This document shows, piece after piece, positions 55,564-63,519 of a stretch of DNA of 64,000 nt. The stretch is from Cupriavidus sp. WKF15. Lineage in GTDB: Bacteria; Pseudomonadota; Gammaproteobacteria; Burkholderiales; Burkholderiaceae. Position 1 is the first letter of the stretch, and the number at the start of each line of letters is the position of its first letter. The notes beneath the pieces are model-generated. The model saw only the letters and a program-made list of their open reading frames with translations, ran no database searches and had not been told where the DNA came from. The stretch covers positions 620,001 through 684,000 of the forward strand of contig NZ_CP119572.1 of the NCBI RefSeq assembly GCF_029278605.1, in the 5' to 3' direction. Made by a program: the position numbers and the translations under genes.

Positions 55564-55753
55564 TGTGCGATGCTAGATTGTCCATGCCGGCGTAACTAAT
55601 GTGTAGGGCATGTTCGGGTACGCCGAGCTGGCGTGCCGATTCACCGGTGCCGCCGTGGTCGACGTATTCGTACGGATGCTCGCCGAAGGCGACGCCCTGC
55701 CGGCGCAGGAACTGGGTGGCCGGGGTTTCCGAGATATGTTTCGATTTGCTCAT
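55556..55753 (-). pseudogene. ybaK: 5' part of the host ybaK fused to island codons
   Basis: Starts MSKSKHISETPATQFLRR and runs correctly to RQLGVPEHA (about residue 49). It then reads 16 island-derived codons to a TAA at 55556-55558. The rest of the gene is at 8835-9184. The fragment would encode about 65 residues, too short for the deacylase fold. Its promoter now reads into the island's right-end genes. Confidence 0.92.
55594..55611. other. Right attachment site of the island
   Basis: The arm AACTAATGTGTA (55594-55605) and the 6-base junction GGGCAT (55606-55611). Outward, the sequence reads in frame (minus strand) as ybaK codons for GVPEH. Joined to the left end it gives two 12-base inverted arms around 6 bases. 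Confidence 0.8.
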
Positions 55754-55785
55754 GTCGGGGTGCAGCGATACGGGACAACAGGACA

Positions 55786-56769
55786 CTATCCGCGCGGATG
55801 GTGCTGCTGGTGCAGCTCGCGCAGCCGTTCGCGCGCCACGTGGGTGTAGATCTGTGTCGTGGAAATGTCGGCGTGGCCCAGCAGCAGCTGTACCACGCGC
55901 AGGTCGGCGCCATGGTTGAGCAGGTGCGTGGCAAACGCATGGCGCAAGGTGTGCGGCGACAGCGGCACGTCGATGCCGGCATCGCGCGCATGGCGCTTGA
56001 TCAGGTGCCAGAAGGCCTGGCGCGTCATGCCCTCGCCGCGCTGCGTAACGAACAGCGCGTCGCAGGCCCGGCCGGCAAGCAGCGTGGGCCGCGCGCCGCC
56101 AAGGTAGCGCCGCAGCCAGTCGCCGGCCTGCATGCCGAATGGCACCAGGCGCTCCTTGTCGCCCTTGCCGCCGACCACGCGCGCCACGCCTTCGTTCAGG
56201 CCGATTTCCACGGTCTTCATCTGCGTCAGTTCCGACACGCGCAGCCCGCTCGCGTACATCAGCTCGAGCATGGTGCGGTCGCGCAGGCCGAGCGGCGTGC
56301 TGGTATCGGGCGCTTCGAGCAGGGCTTCCACGTGGGCTTCGGAGAGCGTCTTGGGCACGCGCGGGGGCTGCTTGGCCGGGCGCAGCAGGATGCACGGATC
56401 GGCCTGGATCATCTGCTCGCGCAGCGCCCACTGGTAGAAGCGGCGGAACACGGCGAGGCGGCGGTTCGAAGACGAGGCGCGGGTCTCGGGGTGGCGGGCG
56501 AGGAAATAGGCGTTCAGCTCGGTGTCGCCAGCCGCCAGCAGGCCGCCGTTGCCAGCCTGGTGCAGCCAGCGCGCCAGCATGGACAGGTCGCGCCGGTAGG
56601 CGTCCATGGTGTTGCGCGAGAGGCCGTCCTCGAGCCACAGCGCGTCGCAGAAGCGGCTGACCAGGTCGAGTTCGGGCGCGATGGCGGCATCGAGCGCTAC
56701 GGCATCCGCGTCGGCATGCACCGTGCGCGGCTTGCGTGTCGTCCGGCTGGTACCGGCGGGGCGCTTCAT
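55786..56769 (-). CDS. xerD: Tyrosine recombinase XerD
   Basis: A 327-residue recombinase that resolves chromosome dimers at dif with XerC. It has the N-terminal core-binding domain (LSRNTMDAYRRDLSMLARWL) and catalytic residues in YASGLRVSELTQM (Arg), SPHTLRHAFATHLLNHG (His-x-x-Arg) and GHADISTTQIYTHV (His, Tyr). The ATG at 56769 overlaps the ogt stop by 4 bases, fixing the start; upstream codons are ogt in another frame. It is a core gene, not part of the island, though it lies only 180 bases from its end. Confidence 0.93.
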   Translation of the reverse strand: MKRPAGTSRTTRKPRTVHADADAVALDAAIAPELDLVSRFCDALWLEDGLSRNTMDAYRRDLSMLARWLHQAGNGGLLAAGDTELNAYFLARHPETRASSSNRRLAVFRRFYQWALREQMIQADPCILLRPAKQPPRVPKTLSEAHVEALLEAPDTSTPLGLRDRTMLELMYASGLRVSELTQMKTVEIGLNEGVARVVGGKGDKERLVPFGMQAGDWLRRYLGGARPTLLAGRACDALFVTQRGEGMTRQAFWHLIKRHARDAGIDVPLSPHTLRHAFATHLLNHGADLRVVQLLLGHADISTTQIYTHVARERLRELHQQHHPRG

Positions 56770-57245
56770 AACAGCATGGCGCCTTCGTGGCGCAGCAGCC
56801 AGCGTTTCACTTCCAGGTGGAAGCCGTCCTCGGCATGATGGGCGAAGCCGCCGATACCGCTGGCCGAAACCACGCGATGGCACGGGATCACGATCGGCAG
56901 CGGATTCTGCCCGCAGGCCTGGCCGACCGCGCGCGGCACACTGCCGAGCTTGCGGGCGACGTCGCCGTAGGTGGTGAGCCCGCCGCGCGGTACCGTGCAG
57001 ATGGCCTGCCAGACCTGTCGCTGGAAAGCGGTTCCGGCAATGGCCAGCGGCACGTCGAAGCGCGCATCGGGGTCGGCGTAGTACGCCTCGAGTTCCGCCT
57101 GCAGGCGCAGCACCACCTCATGGCGCGGCGCCAGCAACTCCGCGGTGTCAGGCAGATAGAAGGTCTCCACGATCCGCTCGCCGTCGGTGCGCACGCCGAC
57201 CTTGCCGAAGGGTGCGGGGAGGATGGCGTCGAAATTGGCGGGCAT
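56766..57245 (-). CDS. ogt: Methylated-DNA--protein-cysteine methyltransferase
   Basis: DNA repair protein (159 aa) that moves methyl groups from O6-methylguanine to its own cysteine. The active site is PIVIPCHRVVSASG (Cys about residue 124), with FQRQVWQAICTVPRG and TTYGDVARKLGS from the helix-turn-helix before it. Length is normal for Ogt. It is cotranscribed with xerD by the ATGA overlap. Confidence 0.94.
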   Translation of the reverse strand: MPANFDAILPAPFGKVGVRTDGERIVETFYLPDTAELLAPRHEVVLRLQAELEAYYADPDARFDVPLAIAGTAFQRQVWQAICTVPRGGLTTYGDVARKLGSVPRAVGQACGQNPLPIVIPCHRVVSASGIGGFAHHAEDGFHLEVKRWLLRHEGAMLL

Positions 57246-57331
57246 GGCAGTGGCGGGAAGCGCGAAGTCCGGATTTTAATGCGTTTTACCCTGTACCGTC
57301 TTCACCACCTCGGCCCGTTCGTCAGCCACGA

Positions 57332-57420
57332 AAACGCGTTTTTGGTTACTTTTGTCGCGAGACAAAAGTGACTCGCCGGCTACGCCGGCGAAACAGCCAC
57401 GCCTGCCAAGCACGACAACC
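57332..57420 (-). repeat. Dispersed intergenic repeat with two hairpins (copy 2)
   Basis: An inverse-oriented near copy of 7728-7820. It has CTTTTGTC-TCGC-GACAAAAG-type and CGCCGGCGTAGCCGGCG-type stems in the same order when read on the minus strand. It lies about 76 bases past the stop of the Bug receptor gene. Both copies are in core DNA, none in the island. Confidence 0.75.
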
Positions 57421-57495
57421 CCGCCAATACCACGGAAAAGGGCCGCCCGCAGGCGGCCCATCCGCGCGTGAGACCCGGCAGATCTCACACCACCC

Positions 57496-58464
57496 TCACT
57501 GCTCCAACTTAATATTCTGCACCTTCACAAGATTCTTCATCTTATCGAATTCCTTCTTAATCTCCGCCGCATGCTGCGCAGGCGTATTGCCCGAAGGTTC
57601 GGCGCCGGCGGCGCGCAGACGCTCCTGGAACCCCTTGTCCTGCAGGGCCTTGACGGCAGCTTCATTCAGCTTCTTGATGACGTCATCCGGCGTGCCGGCC
57701 GGCGCCACCAGGCCATACCAGGCCGGGTCATTCGGTTCCTTCAGCCCCATCTCCCCGAACGTCGGCACATCGGGCAGAGAATCCAGCCGCTTGTTCCATG
57801 CCACCACGATCGGGCGCAGCTTGCCGGCCTTGATGTAGGGCATCGACGACGGCAGGTTGTCCACCATGATCGGCACCTGGCCGGCCAGCACGTCATTCAG
57901 CGCCGGGCCCGCGCCACGGTACGGGATATGCACCATGAAAGTCTTGGTCGAGACCTTGAACTGCTCGCCCAGCATATGTCCGAACGCGCAGGTACCCGAT
58001 GTGGCGAACGAATACTTGCCCGGGTTGGCCTTCAGCACGGCCAGGAATTCCTTGTAGTTCTTGGCCGGGAAGTTCGGGTTCACCGCGATCACGTTGGCCA
58101 CGTTGGCCAGGTTGGTGATGGGCTTGAAGTCCTTGATCGGGTCGTACGACAGCTTCGGGTTGCAAGCCGGGTTCACGGCCATGGTCGACACCGTGGAGAT
58201 GCCGATGGTGTAGCCGTCGGGCGCGGCCTTGGCGATGGCGTCGGCGCCGATCGAGCCGCCGCCGCCGGCGCGGTTCTCGACCACGACCGGCTGGCCCAGG
58301 ATGCGGCTCATCTGGTCGGCGGCGCCACGGCCGACGATGTCGGTGGTGCCGCCCGGCGCGAACGGAATGATCAGGCGGATCGGCTTGCTCGGAAAGCTCT
58401 GCGCTTGCGCGATGGAGGCCGCGGTGGCCAGGGCCAGGGTCAAAGCGATTTTGCCAGCTTGCAT
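57496..58464 (-). CDS. Bug-type periplasmic solute receptor
   Basis: A 322-residue TctC-family binding protein. The signal peptide is KIALTLALATAASIAQA, followed by QSFPSKPIRLIIPFAPGGTTD and GQPVVVENRAGGGGSIGADA, the typical mature features. It is a separate, core-genome member of the family, without TctA/TctB neighbours. ATG at 58464 is chosen because it starts the signal peptide; a longer frame begins at 58524. Confidence 0.92.
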   Translation of the reverse strand: MQAGKIALTLALATAASIAQAQSFPSKPIRLIIPFAPGGTTDIVGRGAADQMSRILGQPVVVENRAGGGGSIGADAIAKAAPDGYTIGISTVSTMAVNPACNPKLSYDPIKDFKPITNLANVANVIAVNPNFPAKNYKEFLAVLKANPGKYSFATSGTCAFGHMLGEQFKVSTKTFMVHIPYRGAGPALNDVLAGQVPIMVDNLPSSMPYIKAGKLRPIVVAWNKRLDSLPDVPTFGEMGLKEPNDPAWYGLVAPAGTPDDVIKKLNEAAVKALQDKGFQERLRAAGAEPSGNTPAQHAAEIKKEFDKMKNLVKVQNIKLEQ

Positions 58465-58574
58465 GAGATCAGGTCTCCCGTCAGGAAAGTCCGGGCGGGG
58501 GTGGTGCCCGGCAGAAAACACCACCGCTTTCCCGCAGGTGGCGGGACGGCGGTGGCAACGTCTGGTCCGGCGGC

Positions 58575-59228
58575 TCAGCCGCCCAGCAGGCCGCGCTTGA
58601 CGTCCCGGTCCACGGGGTGTTCGCCGAGGAAGACGCGCAGTACGGCCTGGTAGAAGTCTTCGCCGGGAATCGGGCGGCCGCGCGGGGTGCCATTGATGGC
58701 GACCACGGTCCCGGCATCCGGTGAGAAGTCGAGATTGATCACGTCGCCCTTGCGGGCCGTCCCGACCTGGTCGATGGTGCGTTCGAACTGGGCCAGCCGG
58801 GCGGACAGCATCTGCATCTGCAGTTCGCTGTGGTTGTCACGCATGCCCTTCTGCAACGCTTTGGCGAATTCCGCGGGATCCACTTCCCGCAGCATGCGAA
58901 GCTGCAACCGCTTGGTCCCGGGCGTGCCAAGCACCACGGTGGCGTTGCGCGCTTTCTCGGGCAGGTACAGCGCTGCCACGTAACCCCTGAGCAGCAGCCC
59001 CGAACGCAGCGCGGTGCCATTGAGCTGCAGTTCCTTGCCGGCCACGCGCGCGGCATCTTCAAAGCGCAGGCCCTCGAATTCCGTCGCATTGCCGGCCGCC
59101 GGCAGCACGGCAAACGCCAGGCCGGCGGCCATCATGGCAAGCATGCGGCGCAGGGTCAGGCGGGATCGGGAATACGGGCGCGGGGCAATGATCCGGCCCG
59201 GCGATGAGGGATTGCGGCGGTGCAGCAT
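58575..59228 (-). CDS. Chalcone-isomerase-like exported protein
   Basis: About 217 residues. A hydrophobic leader (RRMLAMMAAGLAFAVLPAAGNA) comes before the chalcone-isomerase-like domain: ATEFEGLRFEDAARVAGKEL, LNGTALRSGLLLRGYVAALYLP and REVDPAEFAKALQKGM. Bacterial members have no proven enzyme activity. The start is uncertain: ATG at 59228 or at 59144, nearer the leader. It is transcribed divergently from the AEC transporter gene. Confidence 0.82.
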   Translation of the reverse strand: MLHRRNPSSPGRIIAPRPYSRSRLTLRRMLAMMAAGLAFAVLPAAGNATEFEGLRFEDAARVAGKELQLNGTALRSGLLLRGYVAALYLPEKARNATVVLGTPGTKRLQLRMLREVDPAEFAKALQKGMRDNHSELQMQMLSARLAQFERTIDQVGTARKGDVINLDFSPDAGTVVAINGTPRGRPIPGEDFYQAVLRVFLGEHPVDRDVKRGLLGG

Positions 59229-59375
59229 AAGGGTCAGGCATACAACTTGGTATGCCATGCTGGGCCATTTCTGGAAAAATACCAATCCGGATCTGCCCTA
59301 GTCTGCACATTCCGCCGCTTCCCCCCTCGCAGCATCCGGCCAGCTGGCCGTGACAATAACGACAACGTTCACGAG

Positions 59376-60269
59376 ATGTCTTCCGCTCTCCTGCTGGTCC
59401 CCGACTTCAGCCTGATCCTGATCGGCTGGCTGCTGGTCCGTTATTCGCCGTTCGACCGTGCCTTCTGGAGCGGCGTGGAGCGCCTGGTCTACTTCGTGCT
59501 GTTTCCCGCGCTGCTGCTGCAGTCGACCAATAGCGCCGTGTTCGATTTTTCCTCGACCTCGGCCATGCTTGGCCTTGCGCTGGCGGTCATGGCGTTCGGC
59601 ATGGTGGCCGGCTACGCCGTCAAATGGGTGCTGCGCCCCGATGCCATGGACTTTGCATCGGGCCTGCAGACCGCGTTCCGCTTCAATTCCTATATCGGGC
59701 TGGCGCTGGCCTCGCGCATCGGTGGCGGCGAGGGCCTGGCCATGATGGCGGTGATCGTGGGCTGCACGGTGCCGCTGTGCAATGTGGCCGCGGTATGGGC
59801 GCTGGCGCGGCACGGCGACGCGCGGCTGTGGCGCGAGCTGGCGCGCAATCCGCTGATCCTGGCCACCGCCGGCGGGCTGCTGACCAACCTGATGGGGCTG
59901 CACGCGCCCGAGGTGCTGGCGATGACGCTCAACCGGCTTGGCTCGGCATCGACCGCGCTCGGCCTGATGACGGTGGGCGCGGGGCTGCAGATGAGCGGGG
60001 CGACCGGCACTGTCGGACCGGTCGCGTGGTGGTCCGGCGTCAAGCTGCTGGCGATGCCATGCCTGGCCTGGCTCGCGGGCCGGCTGCTGCCGCTGACCGA
60101 GCTGCAGTACCAGATCGTGGTGCTGTACGCCTCGCTGCCCACGGCTTCCAGCGCTTATATCCTGGCGGTGCGCATGGGCGGCAACGGGCCCATGGTGGCT
60201 GCGACCATCTCCGTGATGACCGTCGCGGCGATCATCACCACGCCAATCTGGCTCGCACTGGTCAGCTGA
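59376..60269 (+). CDS. AEC-family (auxin efflux carrier type) transporter
   Basis: A 297-residue inner-membrane carrier with about ten hydrophobic helices. It starts MSSALLLVPDFSLILIGWLL and has FRFNSYIGLALASRIGG in the middle and LPTASSAYILAVRMGGNG near the end, a conserved turn of the family. Substrates are usually organic acids. The ATG at 59376 has ACGAG nearby only, but earlier codons do not look like family sequence. Its 3' end overlaps the convergent queG gene by 8 bases. Confidence 0.88.
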   Translation: MSSALLLVPDFSLILIGWLLVRYSPFDRAFWSGVERLVYFVLFPALLLQSTNSAVFDFSSTSAMLGLALAVMAFGMVAGYAVKWVLRPDAMDFASGLQTAFRFNSYIGLALASRIGGGEGLAMMAVIVGCTVPLCNVAAVWALARHGDARLWRELARNPLILATAGGLLTNLMGLHAPEVLAMTLNRLGSASTALGLMTVGAGLQMSGATGTVGPVAWWSGVKLLAMPCLAWLAGRLLPLTELQYQIVVLYASLPTASSAYILAVRMGGNGPMVAATISVMTVAAIITTPIWLALVS

Positions 60270-61443
60270 CGGCCTGGTCCTGCGCGAGCGCCCAGTCGAT
60301 GTGCTCGCGTACGAGCGGGGTGGCGTCGGCGCGGCGGCTTTCCAGGGCGGAGCGGATCCGCGCGGCCAGCGCGCGGTCTTGCGGCCGCTGGCCGCTGGCG
60401 GCGGCGCGCAGGCCGTTGCCCAGCCCCACCGCGAGGTTGCGCAGCCAGCGTTCATGGCCGATGCGGCGGATCGGACTGCCTTCCAGGCGCTGGTTGAATT
60501 CGGCCTCGGTCCACAGGAACAGGTCGACCATGTCCGCGGCGTCGAAGCCGTTGCGCACTTCGAAGTCGGGCAGCGTGGCCCGGTGCGCGAACTTGTTCCA
60601 CGGGCAAGCCAGCTGGCAGTCGTCGCAGCCATACACGCGGTTGCCCATCGGTGCGCGAAATTGCTCGGGGATCGGGCCCTTGTGCTCGATGGTCAGGTAA
60701 GAAATACAACGGCGCGCATCGAGCCTGTAGGGTCCAAGGATCGCGCGCGTGGGGCAGATGTCGATGCAGCGGTGGCAGTTGCCGCAATGCGAGGCTTCGG
60801 GCGGGTCGGCCGGCAGCGGCACATCGACCAGGATCTCGCCGAGGAAGAACATCGAGCCGCCGTCGCGGTCGAGCAGCAGCGTGTGCTTGCCGCGCCAGCC
60901 CAGGCCGCCCTGGCTGGCCAGCGCCACTTCCATCACCGGCGCCGAATCGGTGAAGACGCGGTAGCCGAACGGGCCGATGGCGGCCTCGATGCGGCTCGCG
61001 AGCTGCTGCAGCCGGTTGCGCAGCACCTTGTGGTAGTCCCGGCCGCGCGCGTAGAGCGACAGCACGGCGGTGGCGGGGTCGTCGAGCCGCGCCAGCTCAT
61101 GCCGGCGCCAGTCCGGCGCGGCCGTGGCGGGCAGGTAGGGCATGCGGGCGACGATGGCGCGTACCGTGCCCGGCACCAGTTCGGCGGGACGGGCGCGCCG
61201 CGGGCCATGGTTCGCCATATAATCCATGTCGCCGTGATAACCCTGAGCCAGCCATGCCATCAGCCCTGGCTCAGCATGGCTGAGATCGACGTCCGCAATG
61301 CGCACCGAGGCAAAGCCCAGCTCGGCGCCCCAGTCCCGGATCGATTGCACGAGCGCCTCCAGGCCGCCTGTAGCGGCTGCATCGGCAGCGGCCACGGGCC
61401 GCGGAACGGGGGCGCCTGGCGCTTCGGATGCTCGGTCGGTCAT
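60262..61443 (-). CDS. queG: Epoxyqueuosine reductase QueG
   Basis: Cobalamin- and iron-sulfur-dependent enzyme (393 aa) performing the last step of queuosine tRNA modification. Two 4Fe-4S motifs are visible: CGNCHRCIDICPTRAI (about residues 224-239) and CDDCQLACPWN (about residues 281-291). Other family segments are MDYMANHGPRRARPAELVPG and GWRGKHTLLLDRDGGS. ATG at 61443 is preferred; it is divergent from tsaE with 16 bases between the starts. The N-terminus has an Ala/Pro-rich extension. Confidence 0.94.
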   Translation of the reverse strand: MTDRASEAPGAPVPRPVAAADAAATGGLEALVQSIRDWGAELGFASVRIADVDLSHAEPGLMAWLAQGYHGDMDYMANHGPRRARPAELVPGTVRAIVARMPYLPATAAPDWRRHELARLDDPATAVLSLYARGRDYHKVLRNRLQQLASRIEAAIGPFGYRVFTDSAPVMEVALASQGGLGWRGKHTLLLDRDGGSMFFLGEILVDVPLPADPPEASHCGNCHRCIDICPTRAILGPYRLDARRCISYLTIEHKGPIPEQFRAPMGNRVYGCDDCQLACPWNKFAHRATLPDFEVRNGFDAADMVDLFLWTEAEFNQRLEGSPIRRIGHERWLRNLAVGLGNGLRAAASGQRPQDRALAARIRSALESRRADATPLVREHIDWALAQDQAVS

Positions 61444-61459
61444 CCCTGAATTGTACGCA

Positions 61460-61981
61460 ATGCCCCTGCTCGAAGAACGTTCCCTGACGCTGGCCGATGA
61501 AGCCGCCACCGCCCGCTTCGGCGCGGCGCTCGCCGGCGTGGTACGCGCCTTGCCGCCCACGACCGTGCACGTGCAGCTTTCCGGCGACCTGGGCGCGGGC
61601 AAGACCACGTTGTCGCGCGCCATCCTGCGCGCGCTCGGGCATGCCGGCAAGGTCCGCAGCCCGACCTACACGCTGTGCGAGCCCTACGACGTCGCGCGCG
61701 CGGATGGTTCGCCGCTGACGGTCTACCACTTCGACCTGTACCGTTTCGCCGATCCCGAGGAATGGATCGACGCGGGTTTCCGCGACTGCTTCGCCGAGCC
61801 CGCCTTCAATCTCGTGGAGTGGCCCGAGAAGGCCGGGCGCCTCCTTGGGGAACCAGACCTGCATGTGTTGCTCCAATCGGACATGTCCGCGGCCGGGATC
61901 GCGGACATGGCCGGCGAGCGGCGGATCGCGACGCTGCGCGCCTATACTCCCACTGGAATTACCCTGCTGAACGCATGCTGA
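61460..61981 (+). CDS. tsaE: tRNA threonylcarbamoyladenosine biosynthesis ATPase TsaE
   Basis: A 173-residue P-loop protein needed for t6A37 formation with TsaB and TsaD. The Walker A motif is LSGDLGAGKTTLSRAI (about residues 40-55), and VRSPTYTLCEPY and YHFDLYRFADPEEW are family signatures. Its end overlaps the amiC start by 7 bases. The tsaE-amiC pair is common in proteobacteria. Confidence 0.95.
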   Translation: MPLLEERSLTLADEAATARFGAALAGVVRALPPTTVHVQLSGDLGAGKTTLSRAILRALGHAGKVRSPTYTLCEPYDVARADGSPLTVYHFDLYRFADPEEWIDAGFRDCFAEPAFNLVEWPEKAGRLLGEPDLHVLLQSDMSAAGIADMAGERRIATLRAYTPTGITLLNAC

Positions 61982-63474
61982 TCAAGCGACTCGCCACCGA
62001 CCGACCCGATGGACCCGACGGACTGCTGCAAGCCCGCCGCAAGTGGATGGCGCAGTGCTTGAAGCTTGGTGCCGGCACGGCCGTGCTGACCCTCGCCGGA
62101 CCGCAGCTGGCCTTCGGTGCCGGCATTGTCGCGGTACGCGTCTGGCCTGCCGAGGACTACACCCGCGTCACGATCGAATCCGACACGCCGCTGGCCGCCG
62201 TGCACCAGATGATCCACGACCCGGACCGGCTCGTGGTGGACATCGACGGCCTCGATCTCTCGCCCACGCTGCGCGAGCTGGTGGCCAAGATTACGCCGAA
62301 CGATCCCTATATCCAGACCGTGCGCGTCGGCCAGAACCGGCCGCGCGTGGTCCGCATGGTGTTCGATCTCAAGGAGAACGTCGCACCGCAGGTGTTCACG
62401 CTGGCGCCGATCGGCAGCTACAAGAACCGTCTGGTATTCGATCTCTATCCGGTCAACCCGCCCGATCCGCTGTGGAAGCTCGTGCGCGACACCGAGGAGA
62501 AGCAGCGCCGTTTCGCCAACAGCGCGCCGCCGCCGGGTGCGGATGGCGTGGCTGGCGCGCCCGCCGGCGCGGAGGAAGACGCCATCGGCGCGCTCGTGCG
62601 CAAGTTCGATGAGAAGGGCGACGTGCCGGCGACCACGGCGCCGCCGCCGGCTATCGCCGCGGTCAAGCCGCCCAAGCCTTCGGCGCCTGTGGTGCCCAGG
62701 CCCAACGCGCCCGTCGTACCGCCGGTCGCGCAGGGCGATCCAACGGCCGAGCGCCCCTTCAAGATGCGCCGCCTGCTGACGGTGGCGATCGATCCCGGCC
62801 ACGGCGGCGAAGACCCCGGCGCCATCGGCGCCTCGGGCTCGCGCGAGAAGGACGTGGTGCTGCAGATCGCGCACCGCCTGCGCGCCAAGATCGATGCGCA
62901 GCCCAATATGCGCGCGATGATGACGCGCGACGCCGATTTCTTCGTGCCGCTGAACGTGCGCGTGCAGAAGGCGCGCCGCGTGCAGGCCGACCTGTTCGTG
63001 TCGATCCACGCCGATGCCTTCCTGTCGCCGGAGGCGAAGGGCGCATCGGTGTTCGCGCTGTCCGAGCGCGGGGCGTCGAGCACGGCCGCGCGCTGGCTGG
63101 CCAACAAGGAAAATGCCTCGGACCTGATCGGCGGGGCCAACCTCAACAAGGATGCGCAGGTCGCGCGCGTATTGCTGGACCTGTCGACCACGGCGCAGAT
63201 CAACGACAGCCTGCTGGTCGGCAAGGCCGTGCTGCAGGAAATCGGCGGCATCAACCGCCTGCACAAGGGCAGCGTGGAGCAGGCCGGGTTTGCGGTGCTG
63301 AAGGCGCCGGATATCCCGTCGATCCTGGTCGAGACGGCCTTCATCAGCAACCCGGAGGAAGAGCGCAAGCTCAATGACGATGCGCACCAGGAGCAGCTCG
63401 CCAATGCCATCCTGCGGGGGATTCGGAGTTACTTTGCGCGCAATCCGCCGTTGTCGAAGAATCCGTCGGTGTAG
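61975..63474 (+). CDS. amiC: N-acetylmuramoyl-L-alanine amidase AmiC-like
   Basis: A 499-residue cell-wall amidase that separates daughter cells. The N-terminus, ARRKWMAQCLKLGAGTAVLTL with twin arginines, looks like a Tat leader. An AMIN domain follows (about residues 45-150: YTRVTIESDTPLAAVHQMI), then an Ala/Pro-rich linker (about 200-255) and the zinc amidase domain with VAIDPGHGGEDPGAIG (about residue 265), SIHADAF and LVETAFISNPEEERKL (Glu). It overlaps tsaE and has no visible terminator after it. Confidence 0.93.
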   Translation: MLIKRLATDRPDGPDGLLQARRKWMAQCLKLGAGTAVLTLAGPQLAFGAGIVAVRVWPAEDYTRVTIESDTPLAAVHQMIHDPDRLVVDIDGLDLSPTLRELVAKITPNDPYIQTVRVGQNRPRVVRMVFDLKENVAPQVFTLAPIGSYKNRLVFDLYPVNPPDPLWKLVRDTEEKQRRFANSAPPPGADGVAGAPAGAEEDAIGALVRKFDEKGDVPATTAPPPAIAAVKPPKPSAPVVPRPNAPVVPPVAQGDPTAERPFKMRRLLTVAIDPGHGGEDPGAIGASGSREKDVVLQIAHRLRAKIDAQPNMRAMMTRDADFFVPLNVRVQKARRVQADLFVSIHADAFLSPEAKGASVFALSERGASSTAARWLANKENASDLIGGANLNKDAQVARVLLDLSTTAQINDSLLVGKAVLQEIGGINRLHKGSVEQAGFAVLKAPDIPSILVETAFISNPEEERKLNDDAHQEQLANAILRGIRSYFARNPPLSKNPSV

Positions 63475-63519
63475 GGGGAGTTTGCCATGCGTGGTCTTTT
63501 CGCCGGCTAAACCGAAACC

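Larger units (their letters stand above)
9185..55605. mobile_element. GInt-type genomic island inserted in ybaK (about 46.4 kb)
   Basis: The boundaries come from the split ybaK and the inverted terminal arms. The left end carries four overlapping or adjacent genes for three large tyrosine recombinases and one small DNA-binding protein, the arrangement known as ginABCD in GInt islands. After the operon come a replacement ybaK, an IS91-type element, a catabolic region and a defence-like region. The gin genes and the right 7 kb are visibly richer in A+T than the flanking chromosome and the catabolic cargo, which points to assembly from several sources. No conjugation or replication genes are present, so movement between cells would need help. 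Confidence 0.85.

Noticed and set aside
9179..55611. Long direct repeats as island ends
   Set aside because: Only a few junction bases are directly repeated (CAT plus one inner base). The clear similarity is between inverted arms, so I report a 12-6-12 site instead of long direct repeats.
55786..56769. XerD as the island's integrase
   Set aside because: It lies outside the inverted end, has core-type motifs and high GC, and is coupled to ogt. The island has its own recombinases at the other end.
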